Shown here piece after piece: positions 19,170 to 27,786 of a stretch of DNA of 64,000 bases. The position numbers were made by a program, and so were the translations under genes. The notes beneath the pieces are model-generated. The model had not been told where the DNA came from. It saw nothing but the letters and a program-made list of their open reading frames with translations, and made no database searches. The stretch is taken from positions 6,324,001 through 6,388,000 of the forward strand of contig NZ_CP036287.1 of assembly GCF_007748095.1 (NCBI RefSeq), given 5' to 3'. Position 1 is the stretch's first letter. Each line of letters starts with the position of its first letter. Source of the stretch: Engelhardtia mirabilis. GTDB lineage: Bacteria; Planctomycetota; UBA1135; GCA-002686595.

Positions 19170-19496
19170 TCAGCCACCCTGACCGGTGCCACCCGTCGGA
19201 GCGCCACCACCCTGGCCACCCAGGGGCGCCTGGATCGTCGGGGCGATATCGCCCTCGCCGACGATCGAGTCCGACTGGCGGGTGTCGGTCTTGTGGATCG
19301 CGATGGCGAGCGCGAGCATCGCCGCGCACACCACGGCGGTGAACTTGGTGATACCGCTGGTGCCGACCCCGAAGGTCTGCTGACCGGCACCGCCGAAGGC
19401 GTTGCCGAGGCCGCCGCCCTTGCCCTCTTGGACGAGGACCACGGCGATCAACAGGAGACAGGCGAAGACGAAGACGAGATTGAGGAGGAGGACCAT
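19170..19496 (-). CDS. secG: Protein translocase subunit SecG
   Basis: The ATG at 19496 is preferred over the in-frame GTG at 19526 because it leads straight into the first helix (MVLLLNLVFVFACLLLIAVV). The SecG signature LVQEGKGGGLGNAFGG follows, then GVGTSGITKFTAVVCAAML as the second helix. The 108-residue protein has a Gly/Thr-rich tail (GGQGGGAPTGGTGQGG). It forms the SecYEG channel accessory subunit in the cytoplasmic membrane. Adjacency to tpiA is a classical bacterial arrangement. Confidence 0.95.
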   Translation of the reverse strand: MVLLLNLVFVFACLLLIAVVLVQEGKGGGLGNAFGGAGQQTFGVGTSGITKFTAVVCAAMLALAIAIHKTDTRQSDSIVGEGDIAPTIQAPLGGQGGGAPTGGTGQGG

Positions 19497-19536
19497 CGGT
19501 CGAGCCACCGCGGACAGCGGGGGCACGTCGTTGAGC

Positions 19537-19824
19537 TCAGTACTGGGGCGAGGCGGCGGAGACTTCGGCGGGCAGCTCGTCGAGCAACGAGCCGCTCATG
19601 CCGCCGTCGGCGACCGCCGTTCCCAGGGCGCTGAGCAGGAAGATCGCGGCGCTCCACGCGGTAGCTCGGCCCAGCGTGCCCGACGGCCCGGAGGGGGTCG
19701 ACGCGGCACGCGAAGCCACGGACGCATCGCTGCGCGCGGGGCTTCGATCCTGGATCAGGATCAGGGCGATCAGAGCGATCGCGGACAACACCGAGGTGAG
19801 ATAGAGAGCGGTCTGCAGCAGCAT
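19537..19824 (-). CDS. Second SecG-like two-helix membrane protein
   Basis: From the ATG at 19824 the protein has 95 residues with two membrane helices (LYLTSVLSAIALIALILI and TAWSAAIFLLSALGTAVA) joined by a short polar loop, the same layout as SecG. The canonical GKGGGLG loop after the first helix is replaced by QDRSPARSDASVAS. It lies between tpiA and the genuine secG on the same strand. It may be a diverged SecG duplicate or an unrelated small membrane protein; homology is inferred from topology, position and the helix1-Ile-Gln boundary. Confidence 0.55.
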   Translation of the reverse strand: MLLQTALYLTSVLSAIALIALILIQDRSPARSDASVASRAASTPSGPSGTLGRATAWSAAIFLLSALGTAVADGGMSGSLLDELPAEVSAASPQY

Positions 19825-19935
19825 CGCGGCAGCAGTGGGGTGAGAGACAGACGAGTTGTCGCGGGGGGGCGTCCCCCCATCGACCGACGCGGATCGAACC
19901 ACCGATCCGCGCGGACGAGCCCGGGTCCGTGGGGT

Positions 19936-20700
19936 TCAGCCCCGCGCGCGCGCGGCGTCCACGATGCCCATGAAGTCGTCGGCGGTGAGCGCTGCTCCCC
20001 CGACCAAGGCACCGTCGACGCCGGGCGCGGAGAGCAGCTCCGCGGCATTCCCCGGCTTGACGCTGCCACCGTACTGAATGCGGACCCCGTCGGCGACTCG
20101 CGCCTCGTACAGTCCCTCCAGCAATCCGCGCAGGTACAGGTGCACCTCGGAGGCCTGCTCGGGGCTGGCGGTGCGGCCGGTGCCGATGGCCCAGACCGGC
20201 TCGTAGGCGACGGTCACGCGGGCCATCTGTTCGGAGGTGACCCCGTCGAGGCCACCCTGGAGCTGTTCGCGCACCACGGCCTCGGTGCGGCCGGCGTCGC
20301 GCTCCTCGAGCAGCTCGCCCACGCACAGGATCACGTCCAGGTCGCCCTCGAGGGCGGCGCGCAGCTTGGCGTTGGTCAGGGCATCGTCCTCGCCGTAGAC
20401 GTGGCGGCGCTCGGAGTGGCCCACGATCGCGAAGCGGGCACCCACGTCGCGCACCATCGCGGCGCTGACCTCGCCCGTGAACGCGCCCTCGGCCCGGTCA
20501 CACACGTCCTGGGAGCCGACGCGGACGCCGCTCTTGCCCAGGGTCTGGGCCACCAGCTCCAGGTAGACGAAGGGCGGCGCGACCGCCACATCCACCGAAG
20601 ACAGGTCGCCGGCGCGGTTCCTGAGAGCCTCGGCGAGCTCGAAGGCCCGGCGGCGATCGAGGTTCATCTTCCAGTTGCCGGCGACGTAAGGGGTCCTCAA
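19936..20700 (-). CDS. tpiA: Triosephosphate isomerase
   Basis: The 254-residue enzyme starts at a TTG (20700) preceded by AGGAG at workable spacing, reading MRTPYVAGNWKMN. Catalytic residues are visible: Lys in NWKMN, His in IVGHSERR, Glu in VAYEPVWAIGTG, and the phosphate-binding loop IQYGGSVKPGN. It interconverts dihydroxyacetone phosphate and glyceraldehyde 3-phosphate. The gene order tpiA, secG-like, secG, pyrE on one strand suggests a shared operon. Confidence 0.97.
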   Translation of the reverse strand: MRTPYVAGNWKMNLDRRRAFELAEALRNRAGDLSSVDVAVAPPFVYLELVAQTLGKSGVRVGSQDVCDRAEGAFTGEVSAAMVRDVGARFAIVGHSERRHVYGEDDALTNAKLRAALEGDLDVILCVGELLEERDAGRTEAVVREQLQGGLDGVTSEQMARVTVAYEPVWAIGTGRTASPEQASEVHLYLRGLLEGLYEARVADGVRIQYGGSVKPGNAAELLSAPGVDGALVGGAALTADDFMGIVDAARARG

Positions 20701-20823
20701 GGGGAGGTCTCCTGCAATGCGGTCGGAGCTCGCGCCGACCGTTGGTCGCCGGCGCCGTGCTGAGGGGGGGGATTGGCGGGGCGCGATGGCCCATCCGTGC
20801 GGCGGCAGCCGGTGGGGGTCGGG

Positions 20824-21867
20824 TCAGACCCCCTTGCCGACCAGCTCGCGACGAGGGGCGGCCAGGATACGGCCGTCCAGGGCCAGGATGGCCCTCGCGT
20901 CGGCCGCAATCTGCGCCAAGTCGTCCAAGGACACGGCCTGGGGCGCGTCCGAGCGGGCTTCGTCGGGTCGCGGGTGGGCCTCGATGATCAGGCCGTCGGC
21001 GCCGGCGGCCAGACCGGCCCGGGCCAGGGCCGGCACCAGGTCGGCGCGGCCGGCCGCGTGGGAGGGGTCGACGATCACCGGCAGGTGGGTCGCGCCCTTG
21101 AGGTGCGCCACGGCGCCGAGGTCGAGCAGGTTGCGGGTGACCCGGTCGAAGCCGCGCACCCCGCGCTCGCACAGGATCACCTGATCGTTGCCGGCGTCGA
21201 GCACGTACTCGGCCGCGAGGCAGAACTCTCGCACCGTGGCCGCCAGGCCGCGCTTGAGCAGGACCGGCTTGCCAGCCAGGCCGACCTCGCGCAGGAGGGC
21301 CGCGTTCGCCATGGAGCGGGCGCCGATCTGGAAGGCGTCGGCGCTGCGGCCGACCAGCTCCACGTCGCGCGGGTCGAGCACCTCGGTCAAGATCGCCAGG
21401 CCGGTGGCTTCGCGCGCCTCTTCGAGCAGCAGCAAGCCCTCGGCGCCCAGGCCCTGGAAGGAGTGGGGCGAGGTGCGGGGCTTGAAGGCCCCGCCACGCA
21501 GCACGGTGGCGCCGGCGCGGTGGGCGGCGTGCGCGATCTCGAGCAACCGGTCGCGACTCTCGACGGCGCAGGGTCCGGCGATCAGGGAGGCGTGACCGCC
21601 CCCCAGGACCGCGTCGCCGATCCGCACCACGGTGTCGGGGCGCCCGTTGCGCTCGTGCAGCTCGCGGGCCTGGCCGGGATCGAGGATCTCGCGCACGACC
21701 TTCAGGTCCTCGAGGCGCGAACGCAGGTGCGGGCCGCGGGCGCCGACCAGCTCGGCCACCCGGCGGCGCTCGTCGAGGAAGCGCAGCTCGAACCCGCCCT
21801 CGTCGGCCAGGGCCCGGAGGGCCGCGAGCTGGGCGTCGTCGGCGTCAGGGCGGAGGCTGAGGAGCAT
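20824..21867 (-). CDS. aroF: 3-deoxy-7-phosphoheptulonate synthase (DAHP synthase, type I beta)
   Basis: From the ATG at 21867 the protein has 347 residues. A ferredoxin-like/ACT-like regulatory domain covers about residues 1-70, as in the Thermotoga-type enzyme. The barrel follows with IAGPCAVES, GGAFKPRTSPHSFQGLG, TEVLDPRDVE, QIGARSMAN, KPVLLKRG, ILCERGVRGFD and VIVDPSHAAGR, which include the PEP, metal and erythrose 4-phosphate ligands. It commits carbon to the shikimate pathway. The frame is open further upstream to 22263, but that part overlaps the divergent HD gene and is not protein-like. Confidence 0.95.
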   Translation of the reverse strand: MLLSLRPDADDAQLAALRALADEGGFELRFLDERRRVAELVGARGPHLRSRLEDLKVVREILDPGQARELHERNGRPDTVVRIGDAVLGGGHASLIAGPCAVESRDRLLEIAHAAHRAGATVLRGGAFKPRTSPHSFQGLGAEGLLLLEEAREATGLAILTEVLDPRDVELVGRSADAFQIGARSMANAALLREVGLAGKPVLLKRGLAATVREFCLAAEYVLDAGNDQVILCERGVRGFDRVTRNLLDLGAVAHLKGATHLPVIVDPSHAAGRADLVPALARAGLAAGADGLIIEAHPRPDEARSDAPQAVSLDDLAQIAADARAILALDGRILAAPRRELVGKGV

Positions 21868-21902
21868 GGGGATCGACTCGGGTCGGGGCGGGCCGCGGAC
21901 AG

Positions 21903-22577
21903 GTGTCGAGCGAGACCTCGCCGGACGGCGCCGAACCCGGGGACTATAAGCTGCCTCCGTCGGCCCCACAACGCGCCCAGGCGCCCCAACCGGGGCGCAG
22001 CCCACCCCGCCTCCGCACCTTGACCACCCTCGACCGCCTGCTGACCCTCCTGGCCCTCGACAGCCTGCCCCGCACCGGGTGGCTCCAGGCCGGGGTTCCG
22101 GCGCCGGAGTCCGTCGCGGCGCACAGCTTGGGGGTGGCGCTCGTGGCGATCGCGACGGCGGATCGGGTCGCGCCGCCCCTGGACGTCGACCGCTGCGTGG
22201 CCCTTTGCATCGTGCACGACGCTCCCGAAGCCCTCCTTGGCGACATGCCCCGGGCCGCCTCACGCCTGCTGCCCGAAGGAGCGAAACGGGCCGCCGAGAA
22301 GGGGGCGGCTGTCGAACTCCTGGGTAGTGCGGAGCGGGTCGCCGCCCAACGCTGGGCGGAGTACGCCCAGGGCGTGACGCGCGAAGCCCGCTTCGCGCGG
22401 GCCTGCGACAAGCTGCACCTGGGGTTGAGGGCCCTGGGCTATGCGCGGGCCGGATTGGGCGAGTTGACGGACTTCTCCCGCGGCGTGGACGAGCTCGATT
22501 GCGGCGAGTTCGAACCCCTCGAGCAGCTCCGGGCCGAACTCAGCGCCGCGCTGCGCGAACGACTCGATCGCCGGTGA
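21903..22577 (+). CDS. HD domain phosphohydrolase (YfbR/HDDC2-like)
   Basis: A core of about 185 residues begins LDRLLTLLALDSLPRTGWLQ, typical of 5'-deoxynucleotidase YfbR/HDDC2 relatives. The HD metal ligands are visible as PESVAAHSLGVA, CIVHDAPEALLGD and FARACDKLHLGLRA. It probably dephosphorylates nucleoside monophosphates. The start is uncertain: GTG at 21903 gives 224 residues with a Pro-rich leader, while TTG at 22020 gives a 185-residue protein that begins directly at the conserved core. It is transcribed divergently from the DAHP synthase gene. Confidence 0.82.
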   Translation: MSSETSPDGAEPGDYKLPPSAPQRAQAPQPGRSPPRLRTLTTLDRLLTLLALDSLPRTGWLQAGVPAPESVAAHSLGVALVAIATADRVAPPLDVDRCVALCIVHDAPEALLGDMPRAASRLLPEGAKRAAEKGAAVELLGSAERVAAQRWAEYAQGVTREARFARACDKLHLGLRALGYARAGLGELTDFSRGVDELDCGEFEPLEQLRAELSAALRERLDRR

Positions 22578-22587
22578 GGGGGCGCCA

Positions 22588-22611
22588 CCCCGGTTGGTCC
22601 CACCAACGGGG
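22588..22611 (+). terminator. Hairpin terminator after the HD gene
   Basis: CCCCGGTTGGT and ACCAACGGGG pair over 10 bp with one bulged G and a CCC loop, starting 11 nt after the HD gene stop. No T-run follows. It fits a transcript end before the histidine kinase gene. Confidence 0.5.
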
Positions 22612-22736
22612 CGGATTCACGGCTTCTGCGCGCCAGGACCGCAGGCCTGCATGCCGGCTCCTCGGGGCTGCGTAGCATCGCAGTGTCACCACCTTGCCCC
22701 CTGGGCGCCTGCCAGCCCGGACCGCGCCCGCTCGCC

Positions 22737-25508
22737 ATGAATCGCCAGCTTCGGATCAATGTTGAAACCGCGGATGACGACCGCCGCCGTCGGCTGTGCG
22801 CGCTCCTCGAGAGCGTCACCGACCGGCCGCTCGCCTTCGTGGACGGTCGCGACGCCGACCTGATCGTGCGCGATCCGACGCGACCCGAAGACGCGGCGGG
22901 GGACGACGGGAACTGGTCGATCGCGATCAACCTCGACGGCGCCGACCCCGGTGTCCGCGCGCGGCGGGCGATTCGCGTGGCACTGGACCACGCTCGGATG
23001 CGGCGGGAGCGCGAGGCCGGTCGCACGCCCCTCGACGCCTTCTTCGACTTGCCCCATGCGGCCTTCGCGTTCGTCGGCCGGCGCGGGGCGCTCCTGCGCG
23101 CCAACCGGCATCTGGCCGAGCTCCTGGGCACCAGCCCGGAGCGCTTGGTCGGCGTGCACGTGGACGACCTCTTGGCCAAGGGCGAGCTGCCCCACGAGCT
23201 GCGTCGCTTCCGGACCCGCAGCACGGTGACGGCGGTGGTGCACACGGGCGAGCGTCGCTACGGCGTCGAGGGACGGGAGCCGGTCGGATTGCACCTGGTG
23301 ATCACGCGCGTCACCGACACGGCGGGTCGGCCGGCCTACTACTTCGTGCAGGCCTCGCCCGTGCGCGAGCGCGCCGCGAACGACTGGACCGGCAACGACA
23401 GCGTCGCGCTGTTGGCGGCCATTCGCCGCGTGCAGGCCATGGCCATGCGTGGCTCGCACCCACGCATCGTCTTCAACGAGATCCTGCGCCACTACCAGAA
23501 GCTGACCGGGAGCGCCGACGCGATCCTGGCCCTGGTCGAGCAGGAGTTCGAGTTCGAGCTGCAGCTTCGCATGGTCGCGGTGCAGAGCCCGAAGGGCTAC
23601 CTGGGCTACGACCAGATCGGCACGGCCGACGGCATTCCGCTGACCGAGACCTGCCAGGTGATCCGTCGCTCGATCGAATCGGGTCAACCCGCGTCGGCGG
23701 TGGCGCCGGGGCGCCTTTGGTCCGACCTGGACTCGGACTTCGAGGCGCGGAACGCCCTGATCCTGCCGCTCAAGCAAGGCAGCCGCGTCGTCGGGCTCGT
23801 GATCCTGACCAATGCGTCGCCGGACTACGCACCGGAGTTGGTCGAGAACCTCAAGCCCTTCACGACGACCTCGACCAGCATCCTGGCCTCCCACGTCGAG
23901 GCCGAGCGCCGGGTGCGCGTCGAGGAGGAGCTGCTGGAGAGCAGGCGGACCTTCGAGACTCTCTTGGCGCACCTGCCGGGCATGGCCTACCGCTGCAACG
24001 ACGACGATCAACGCACCGTCCTGTTCGCCAGTGAGGGTTGTCGTGAGCTGTTCGGAGTGGGGCCCGACGTGTTGGTCAACGAGCGTGGCGGCTCGCTGCT
24101 CGAGCACGTACACCCGGCGGATCGACGGGCCGTGCTGGAGGAAATCCGCTGGACCGTGCTGCAGGGCCGACGCTTCGAGTTGACCTACCGCGTGCTCGCC
24201 GCCGACGGGGCCGAGCGCTGGGTCTGGGAACAGGGTCAGGGAGTGCGTAGCACCGACGGCGAGCTGCTCTTCGTCGAGGGCTTCGTGACCAACGTCACCG
24301 AGCACCGACGCGCCGACGAGGAGCGGCGCAGACTCGAGGCGCGCATCCGCCGGGCCCACAAGGTCGAGAGCCTCGGGGTGCTGGCGGGCGGGATCGCCCA
24401 CGACTTCAACAACCTCTTGATGGGCGTGCTCGGAAACGCGCAACTGCTGCGCGAGCGCCTCTTGGGCGACTCGGACACCCACTCCGCCCTGACCGAGATC
24501 GAAGACGCCGCCCAGCGAGCGTCCGAGCTGACCGACCACATGCTGTCGTACACGGGCCAGGGCGCGGTGACCCTGCACCCGATCGAGCCCACGGAGGTGC
24601 TGCGCCGAACCCTGGCGGTCGTGGAGCGTCTGATGCCGCCGAGCGCGACTCTCGAGGTCGACCTGGTCGGCGGACTGCCGGGAGTGATGGGCGACGCCGG
24701 ATTGATCCAGCGCTCGGTGGTCGAGCTGGTCCGAAACTCCGTGGACGCCTTCCCGAACGGCGTGGGCCGCGTCAGCCTGCGCACCTCGGCGCGCCAGGTC
24801 GCGACCGAGGAGCTGATCGAGTCCTGGCTCGGCGCGCGACTGCCTTCCGGGCTGTACGTGACGATCACTGTCTCAGACGACGGACAGGGGATGGACGAGC
24901 AGATCCGGCAGCGCGCCTTCGACCCCTTCTTCACCACCAAGGGCACCGGGCGCGGCATGGGTCTGGCCACGGTGCTGGGGGCCGTGCGGGCCCACGGCGG
25001 GGCCGTGCACCTGTCCAGCGAGGTTGGAGGGGGGACGCGCGTGACCCTGATCCTGCCGCCCGCCGAGGAGCCCGCCGTGGAACTGCGACCGGCGGCGAGC
25101 CCGACACCGATGGAGGCCGGCTCGCCCTCCCCCACGATCCTGGTTGTCGACGACGAGGTCGTCGTGCGCGAAGTCGCCCGCAGAGCCCTGACCCGCGCCG
25201 GCTACCGGGTGCTCTGCGCCGTCGACGGCGAGGACGCCATCGCCCAGTTCGACGAACACGGGGCTACGATCGACGCGGTGCTGCTGGACCTGACCATGCC
25301 GCGACTGAGTGGCGAGCAGACGCTCAACGAGTTGCGGCGGCGGCGTACAGACCTGCCGGTCCTGCTCTCCAGCGGCTTCGCCGAGCACGCGGTGATGGAC
25401 CGACTCGCCGGTCGGGAAGGCGTGCACTTCCTGCACAAGCCCTACCGCTTGGGCGAGCTGGTCGAGAAACTGAGGGCAGCGCTCGCCGGAGCCGAGCGCG
25501 TGCCTTGA
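22737..25508 (+). CDS. Soluble hybrid sensor histidine kinase (PAS-GAF-PAS-HisKA-HATPase-REC)
   Basis: ATG at 22737 gives 923 residues without membrane segments. In order: a PAS domain (about 100-180), a GAF-like domain (about 220-390), a second PAS with PAC-like end (about 405-525), a HisKA dimerisation helix with phosphoacceptor His555 in GGIAHDFNNLL, an HATPase domain (about 655-778) with VVELVRNSVDAF as N box and VSDDGQGMDE as G1 box, and a receiver domain with phosphoacceptor Asp851 in VLLDLTMPRLSG and Lys in FLHKPYRL. It senses a cytoplasmic signal and is likely to autophosphorylate and relay to its receiver. The next gene overlaps its stop by 4 nt. Confidence 0.93.
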   Translation: MNRQLRINVETADDDRRRRLCALLESVTDRPLAFVDGRDADLIVRDPTRPEDAAGDDGNWSIAINLDGADPGVRARRAIRVALDHARMRREREAGRTPLDAFFDLPHAAFAFVGRRGALLRANRHLAELLGTSPERLVGVHVDDLLAKGELPHELRRFRTRSTVTAVVHTGERRYGVEGREPVGLHLVITRVTDTAGRPAYYFVQASPVRERAANDWTGNDSVALLAAIRRVQAMAMRGSHPRIVFNEILRHYQKLTGSADAILALVEQEFEFELQLRMVAVQSPKGYLGYDQIGTADGIPLTETCQVIRRSIESGQPASAVAPGRLWSDLDSDFEARNALILPLKQGSRVVGLVILTNASPDYAPELVENLKPFTTTSTSILASHVEAERRVRVEEELLESRRTFETLLAHLPGMAYRCNDDDQRTVLFASEGCRELFGVGPDVLVNERGGSLLEHVHPADRRAVLEEIRWTVLQGRRFELTYRVLAADGAERWVWEQGQGVRSTDGELLFVEGFVTNVTEHRRADEERRRLEARIRRAHKVESLGVLAGGIAHDFNNLLMGVLGNAQLLRERLLGDSDTHSALTEIEDAAQRASELTDHMLSYTGQGAVTLHPIEPTEVLRRTLAVVERLMPPSATLEVDLVGGLPGVMGDAGLIQRSVVELVRNSVDAFPNGVGRVSLRTSARQVATEELIESWLGARLPSGLYVTITVSDDGQGMDEQIRQRAFDPFFTTKGTGRGMGLATVLGAVRAHGGAVHLSSEVGGGTRVTLILPPAEEPAVELRPAASPTPMEAGSPSPTILVVDDEVVVREVARRALTRAGYRVLCAVDGEDAIAQFDEHGATIDAVLLDLTMPRLSGEQTLNELRRRRTDLPVLLSSGFAEHAVMDRLAGREGVHFLHKPYRLGELVEKLRAALAGAERVP

Positions 25509-26494
25509 TCCGCTTCCGCCGCACATTCATCGTCGCCACCCTGGTCGGCCTGGCCATCGGTTTCGCCCTGCAGCGCATCCGCGCCCCGCAGTTGGGCGGG
25601 GTCGGGACTGGCTTCCCCTTCGAACGGCGACTCCCGGCGCTGGTGGCGGCGTCGGGCCCGGACCGACTGTCCGGACAGGTCGTCGACTCCGGCGGCACCG
25701 CGCTGCCCCAGGTGGCGGTGACCGTGGTCGGCCCCGCCGGGGTGCACTCGGTCTGGAGCGGCACCGACGGGGAGTTCTCGATCGACGGGCTGGCCCCGGG
25801 GGCCCACGAGGTGCACCTGGTGTCGACCGATCGTCCGGGCGCGACGGTCGCCGTCACGGTGCCGAGCGACGGGCCCCTGAGGCTGGTCGCCCCCGATCCG
25901 TGGCCGGTGCTGGAGACCCTGCCGAGCATGGAGCTGGCGCCGATGAACGGGCGCATCGAGCCCCTGCCCGTGGGAGGAGCCACGGGGTACGTCGTGCTGC
26001 TGACGCCTGAGGGTGCGGCCGTCGAAGCGGGGCTGGCAGGCCGGTTGCAGCGTCGCGCGGTGGTGGGTGCGGACGGTGAGTTCCGCGTGGAGCGGCTGAC
26101 CCTGGGCAGCTATCGGGTCTCGCTGCTCCCGCCCTGGGCAGGGGGCGGAACCTGGCCCGAGCTCGTGGTGAGCGGCTTCGAGCACCGAGGCGACGGCACA
26201 CCGTTGCGACTGCCGGGCAGCTCGGCGGAACTCGTCGGGCGAATCGTCGACCAGGGTGGCGAGGCCGTCGCGGGCGCGCTCGTGACCCTGCGCAGCTCGA
26301 CCCAGCCGGAACGGCGCTGGCCCTCGGCCGAGACCGGCTCCGATGGCCACTTCCGAATCGGTGACCTCCCCGGCGGCAGCTACGAAGTCCGCGTGAGCGC
26401 GGGCCGCGCGCGCTTCGAACGATCCCTGCGCGTGCCGGACCTGCGCTCGGTGACGCTGGAAGTTCCGCCGCTCGACGTGGCGGCGCCGCGCTGA
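25505..26494 (+). CDS. Membrane-anchored carboxypeptidase-regulatory-like protein
   Basis: The start is a TTG overlapping the kinase stop as TTGA. The 329-residue protein has a basic N-terminus and one membrane helix (TFIVATLVGLAIGFAL), followed by beta-sandwich repeats of the carboxypeptidase regulatory type: LSGQVVDSGGTALPQVAVTV with DGEFSIDGLAPGAHEV, a middle domain with DGEFRVERLTLGSYRV, and LVGRIVDQGGEAVAGALVTL with DGHFRIGDLPGGSYEV. It probably displays these domains outside the cytoplasmic membrane. Coupling to a soluble histidine kinase is unusual and suggests, but does not prove, a functional link. Confidence 0.8.
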   Translation: MIRFRRTFIVATLVGLAIGFALQRIRAPQLGGVGTGFPFERRLPALVAASGPDRLSGQVVDSGGTALPQVAVTVVGPAGVHSVWSGTDGEFSIDGLAPGAHEVHLVSTDRPGATVAVTVPSDGPLRLVAPDPWPVLETLPSMELAPMNGRIEPLPVGGATGYVVLLTPEGAAVEAGLAGRLQRRAVVGADGEFRVERLTLGSYRVSLLPPWAGGGTWPELVVSGFEHRGDGTPLRLPGSSAELVGRIVDQGGEAVAGALVTLRSSTQPERRWPSAETGSDGHFRIGDLPGGSYEVRVSAGRARFERSLRVPDLRSVTLEVPPLDVAAPR

Positions 26495-26606
26495 TTCCGA
26501 GCTGGCGCGGTCGGTCGGGCCGGTGGCCTGGCCCCTGGGCAACTGGAACGGCGAGTGATCGGGCCGGGTGGCAGGATGCCGCTTCGCGGAGCGACGAATC
26601 GTCGGG

Positions 26607-27641
26607 TCAGCGTCCGAGCAATCCGGCGGCGAAGGCCAGGAGTTCCGCGGGCCGGAAGGGCTTCGCGAGGCACGCGAGCTCGGCTCGATCCTCCGCGACC
26701 GGGCCCTGGCTGAAGCAGCCGATGGCCGGCCCGCGGGGGCTCGTCAACTCGTCGACGAGGGCCAGCGCTTCCCTGCGGCGTTGCACGCCCTCGCCCTGGT
26801 CCACCAAGAGGAGATCGAAGGCGCGCTCGCCCGCGGCCGCCCGCGCGCCCGCCGGATCCGAGCAGGTGGTGACCGCGTAGCCACCTTCGCGCAGGACGAT
26901 TCCGACCAGCTCGGCGAGCTGCGTGTCGCGTTCGAGGACGAGCACCGACGGCGCCGCGCTCGCCGCCGGGGCGGCGAGCGGGGTCGCGCCGCCCTCAGGG
27001 GTGTCCGAGGGTCCACGCTCGAGGCCCGCCAGGTTGACTCTGAGGGTCTTCGAGGGGCCGCTCGAGTCCTCGTGGTCGGCGGGGACGATGCCCAGTGAAG
27101 ACCAGACATCGCGGTCGAGTTCAGAATCACGCCCGTCGCCGAGCTCGACGACGAAGCCCGAGGGCGAGCTTCGCGCCGCCATCCGATAGGTGTTGCCGCG
27201 CCCGACGAGGGCGGACTCGACTCCCAGCACGACGGCCAGCTGCAGGAGCGCCCTCGAAACGAGCACGGCCGGCATGGCCGACGGGAGGTCGACCTCGATC
27301 GAGAGGCCGGTGGCCTGGCAGACCGGCTCGAGGAGCTCGCGCGCCTGATCGAGGGCGAAGCGGGCGTCGACCTTGTCGGGCGGGCCCTCGGCATCCTTGG
27401 CGAAGCTGGACAGGAATCGCACCAGCCGCACCACGGCGCGGGTCTGGTCGTCGACCGTCGCTGCGAGCTGCTTGACGGCGGGCGCGGCAGGCTTCGCCCG
27501 CACCAGCTCCCCCAGCCCGACGACGGTCGCCAGGCCATTGTTCAGGCGATGGGCGACCGCCGGCACGAGCGCTGCCAGCGCGGCATCGCGTCGACGGGTG
27601 AAATCGGGCCCGAGGCCGCAGTCGTGCTCGCTCTCGACCAT
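26607..27641 (-). CDS. Degenerate histidine kinase-receiver protein
   Basis: The 344-residue protein resembles a small hybrid kinase that has lost key residues. An H-box-like helix VAHRLNNGLATVVGLGEL lies near residues 29-46. The region where an HATPase should follow (about 90-200) has no recognisable N box, and only VELGDGRDS hints at a G1 box. The C-terminal receiver-like domain (about 230-344) reads SVLVLERDTQLAELV, DLLLVDQGEG and CLAKPFRPAELL, so it keeps the candidate phospho-Asp and the Lys but has only part of the acidic pocket. It may be a phosphotransfer or sequestering protein rather than a kinase. It converges on the preceding gene and is divergent from the GT-C gene. Confidence 0.7.
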   Translation of the reverse strand: MVESEHDCGLGPDFTRRRDAALAALVPAVAHRLNNGLATVVGLGELVRAKPAAPAVKQLAATVDDQTRAVVRLVRFLSSFAKDAEGPPDKVDARFALDQARELLEPVCQATGLSIEVDLPSAMPAVLVSRALLQLAVVLGVESALVGRGNTYRMAARSSPSGFVVELGDGRDSELDRDVWSSLGIVPADHEDSSGPSKTLRVNLAGLERGPSDTPEGGATPLAAPAASAAPSVLVLERDTQLAELVGIVLREGGYAVTTCSDPAGARAAAGERAFDLLLVDQGEGVQRRREALALVDELTSPRGPAIGCFSQGPVAEDRAELACLAKPFRPAELLAFAAGLLGR

Positions 27642-27786
27642 GATCTGGGGCGGGTTCCGGGGCTGAAGGTGTGCGGTCCCGAGCAGCCGTGGTGCGGTCC
27701 GGCCCGCTGGCCATTAGTCTGCGCCGTCGGGTGCGGTCGTCCCAGGCTTCACCGGGCCGACCCTCCCGAAAATCAACACCGATCGG

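Noticed and set aside
20814..20833. GGGGGTC/GACCCCC hairpin over the DAHP synthase stop codon
   Set aside because: A 7-bp stem overlapping coding sequence is easily expected by chance at this GC content, and same-strand tpiA follows closely.
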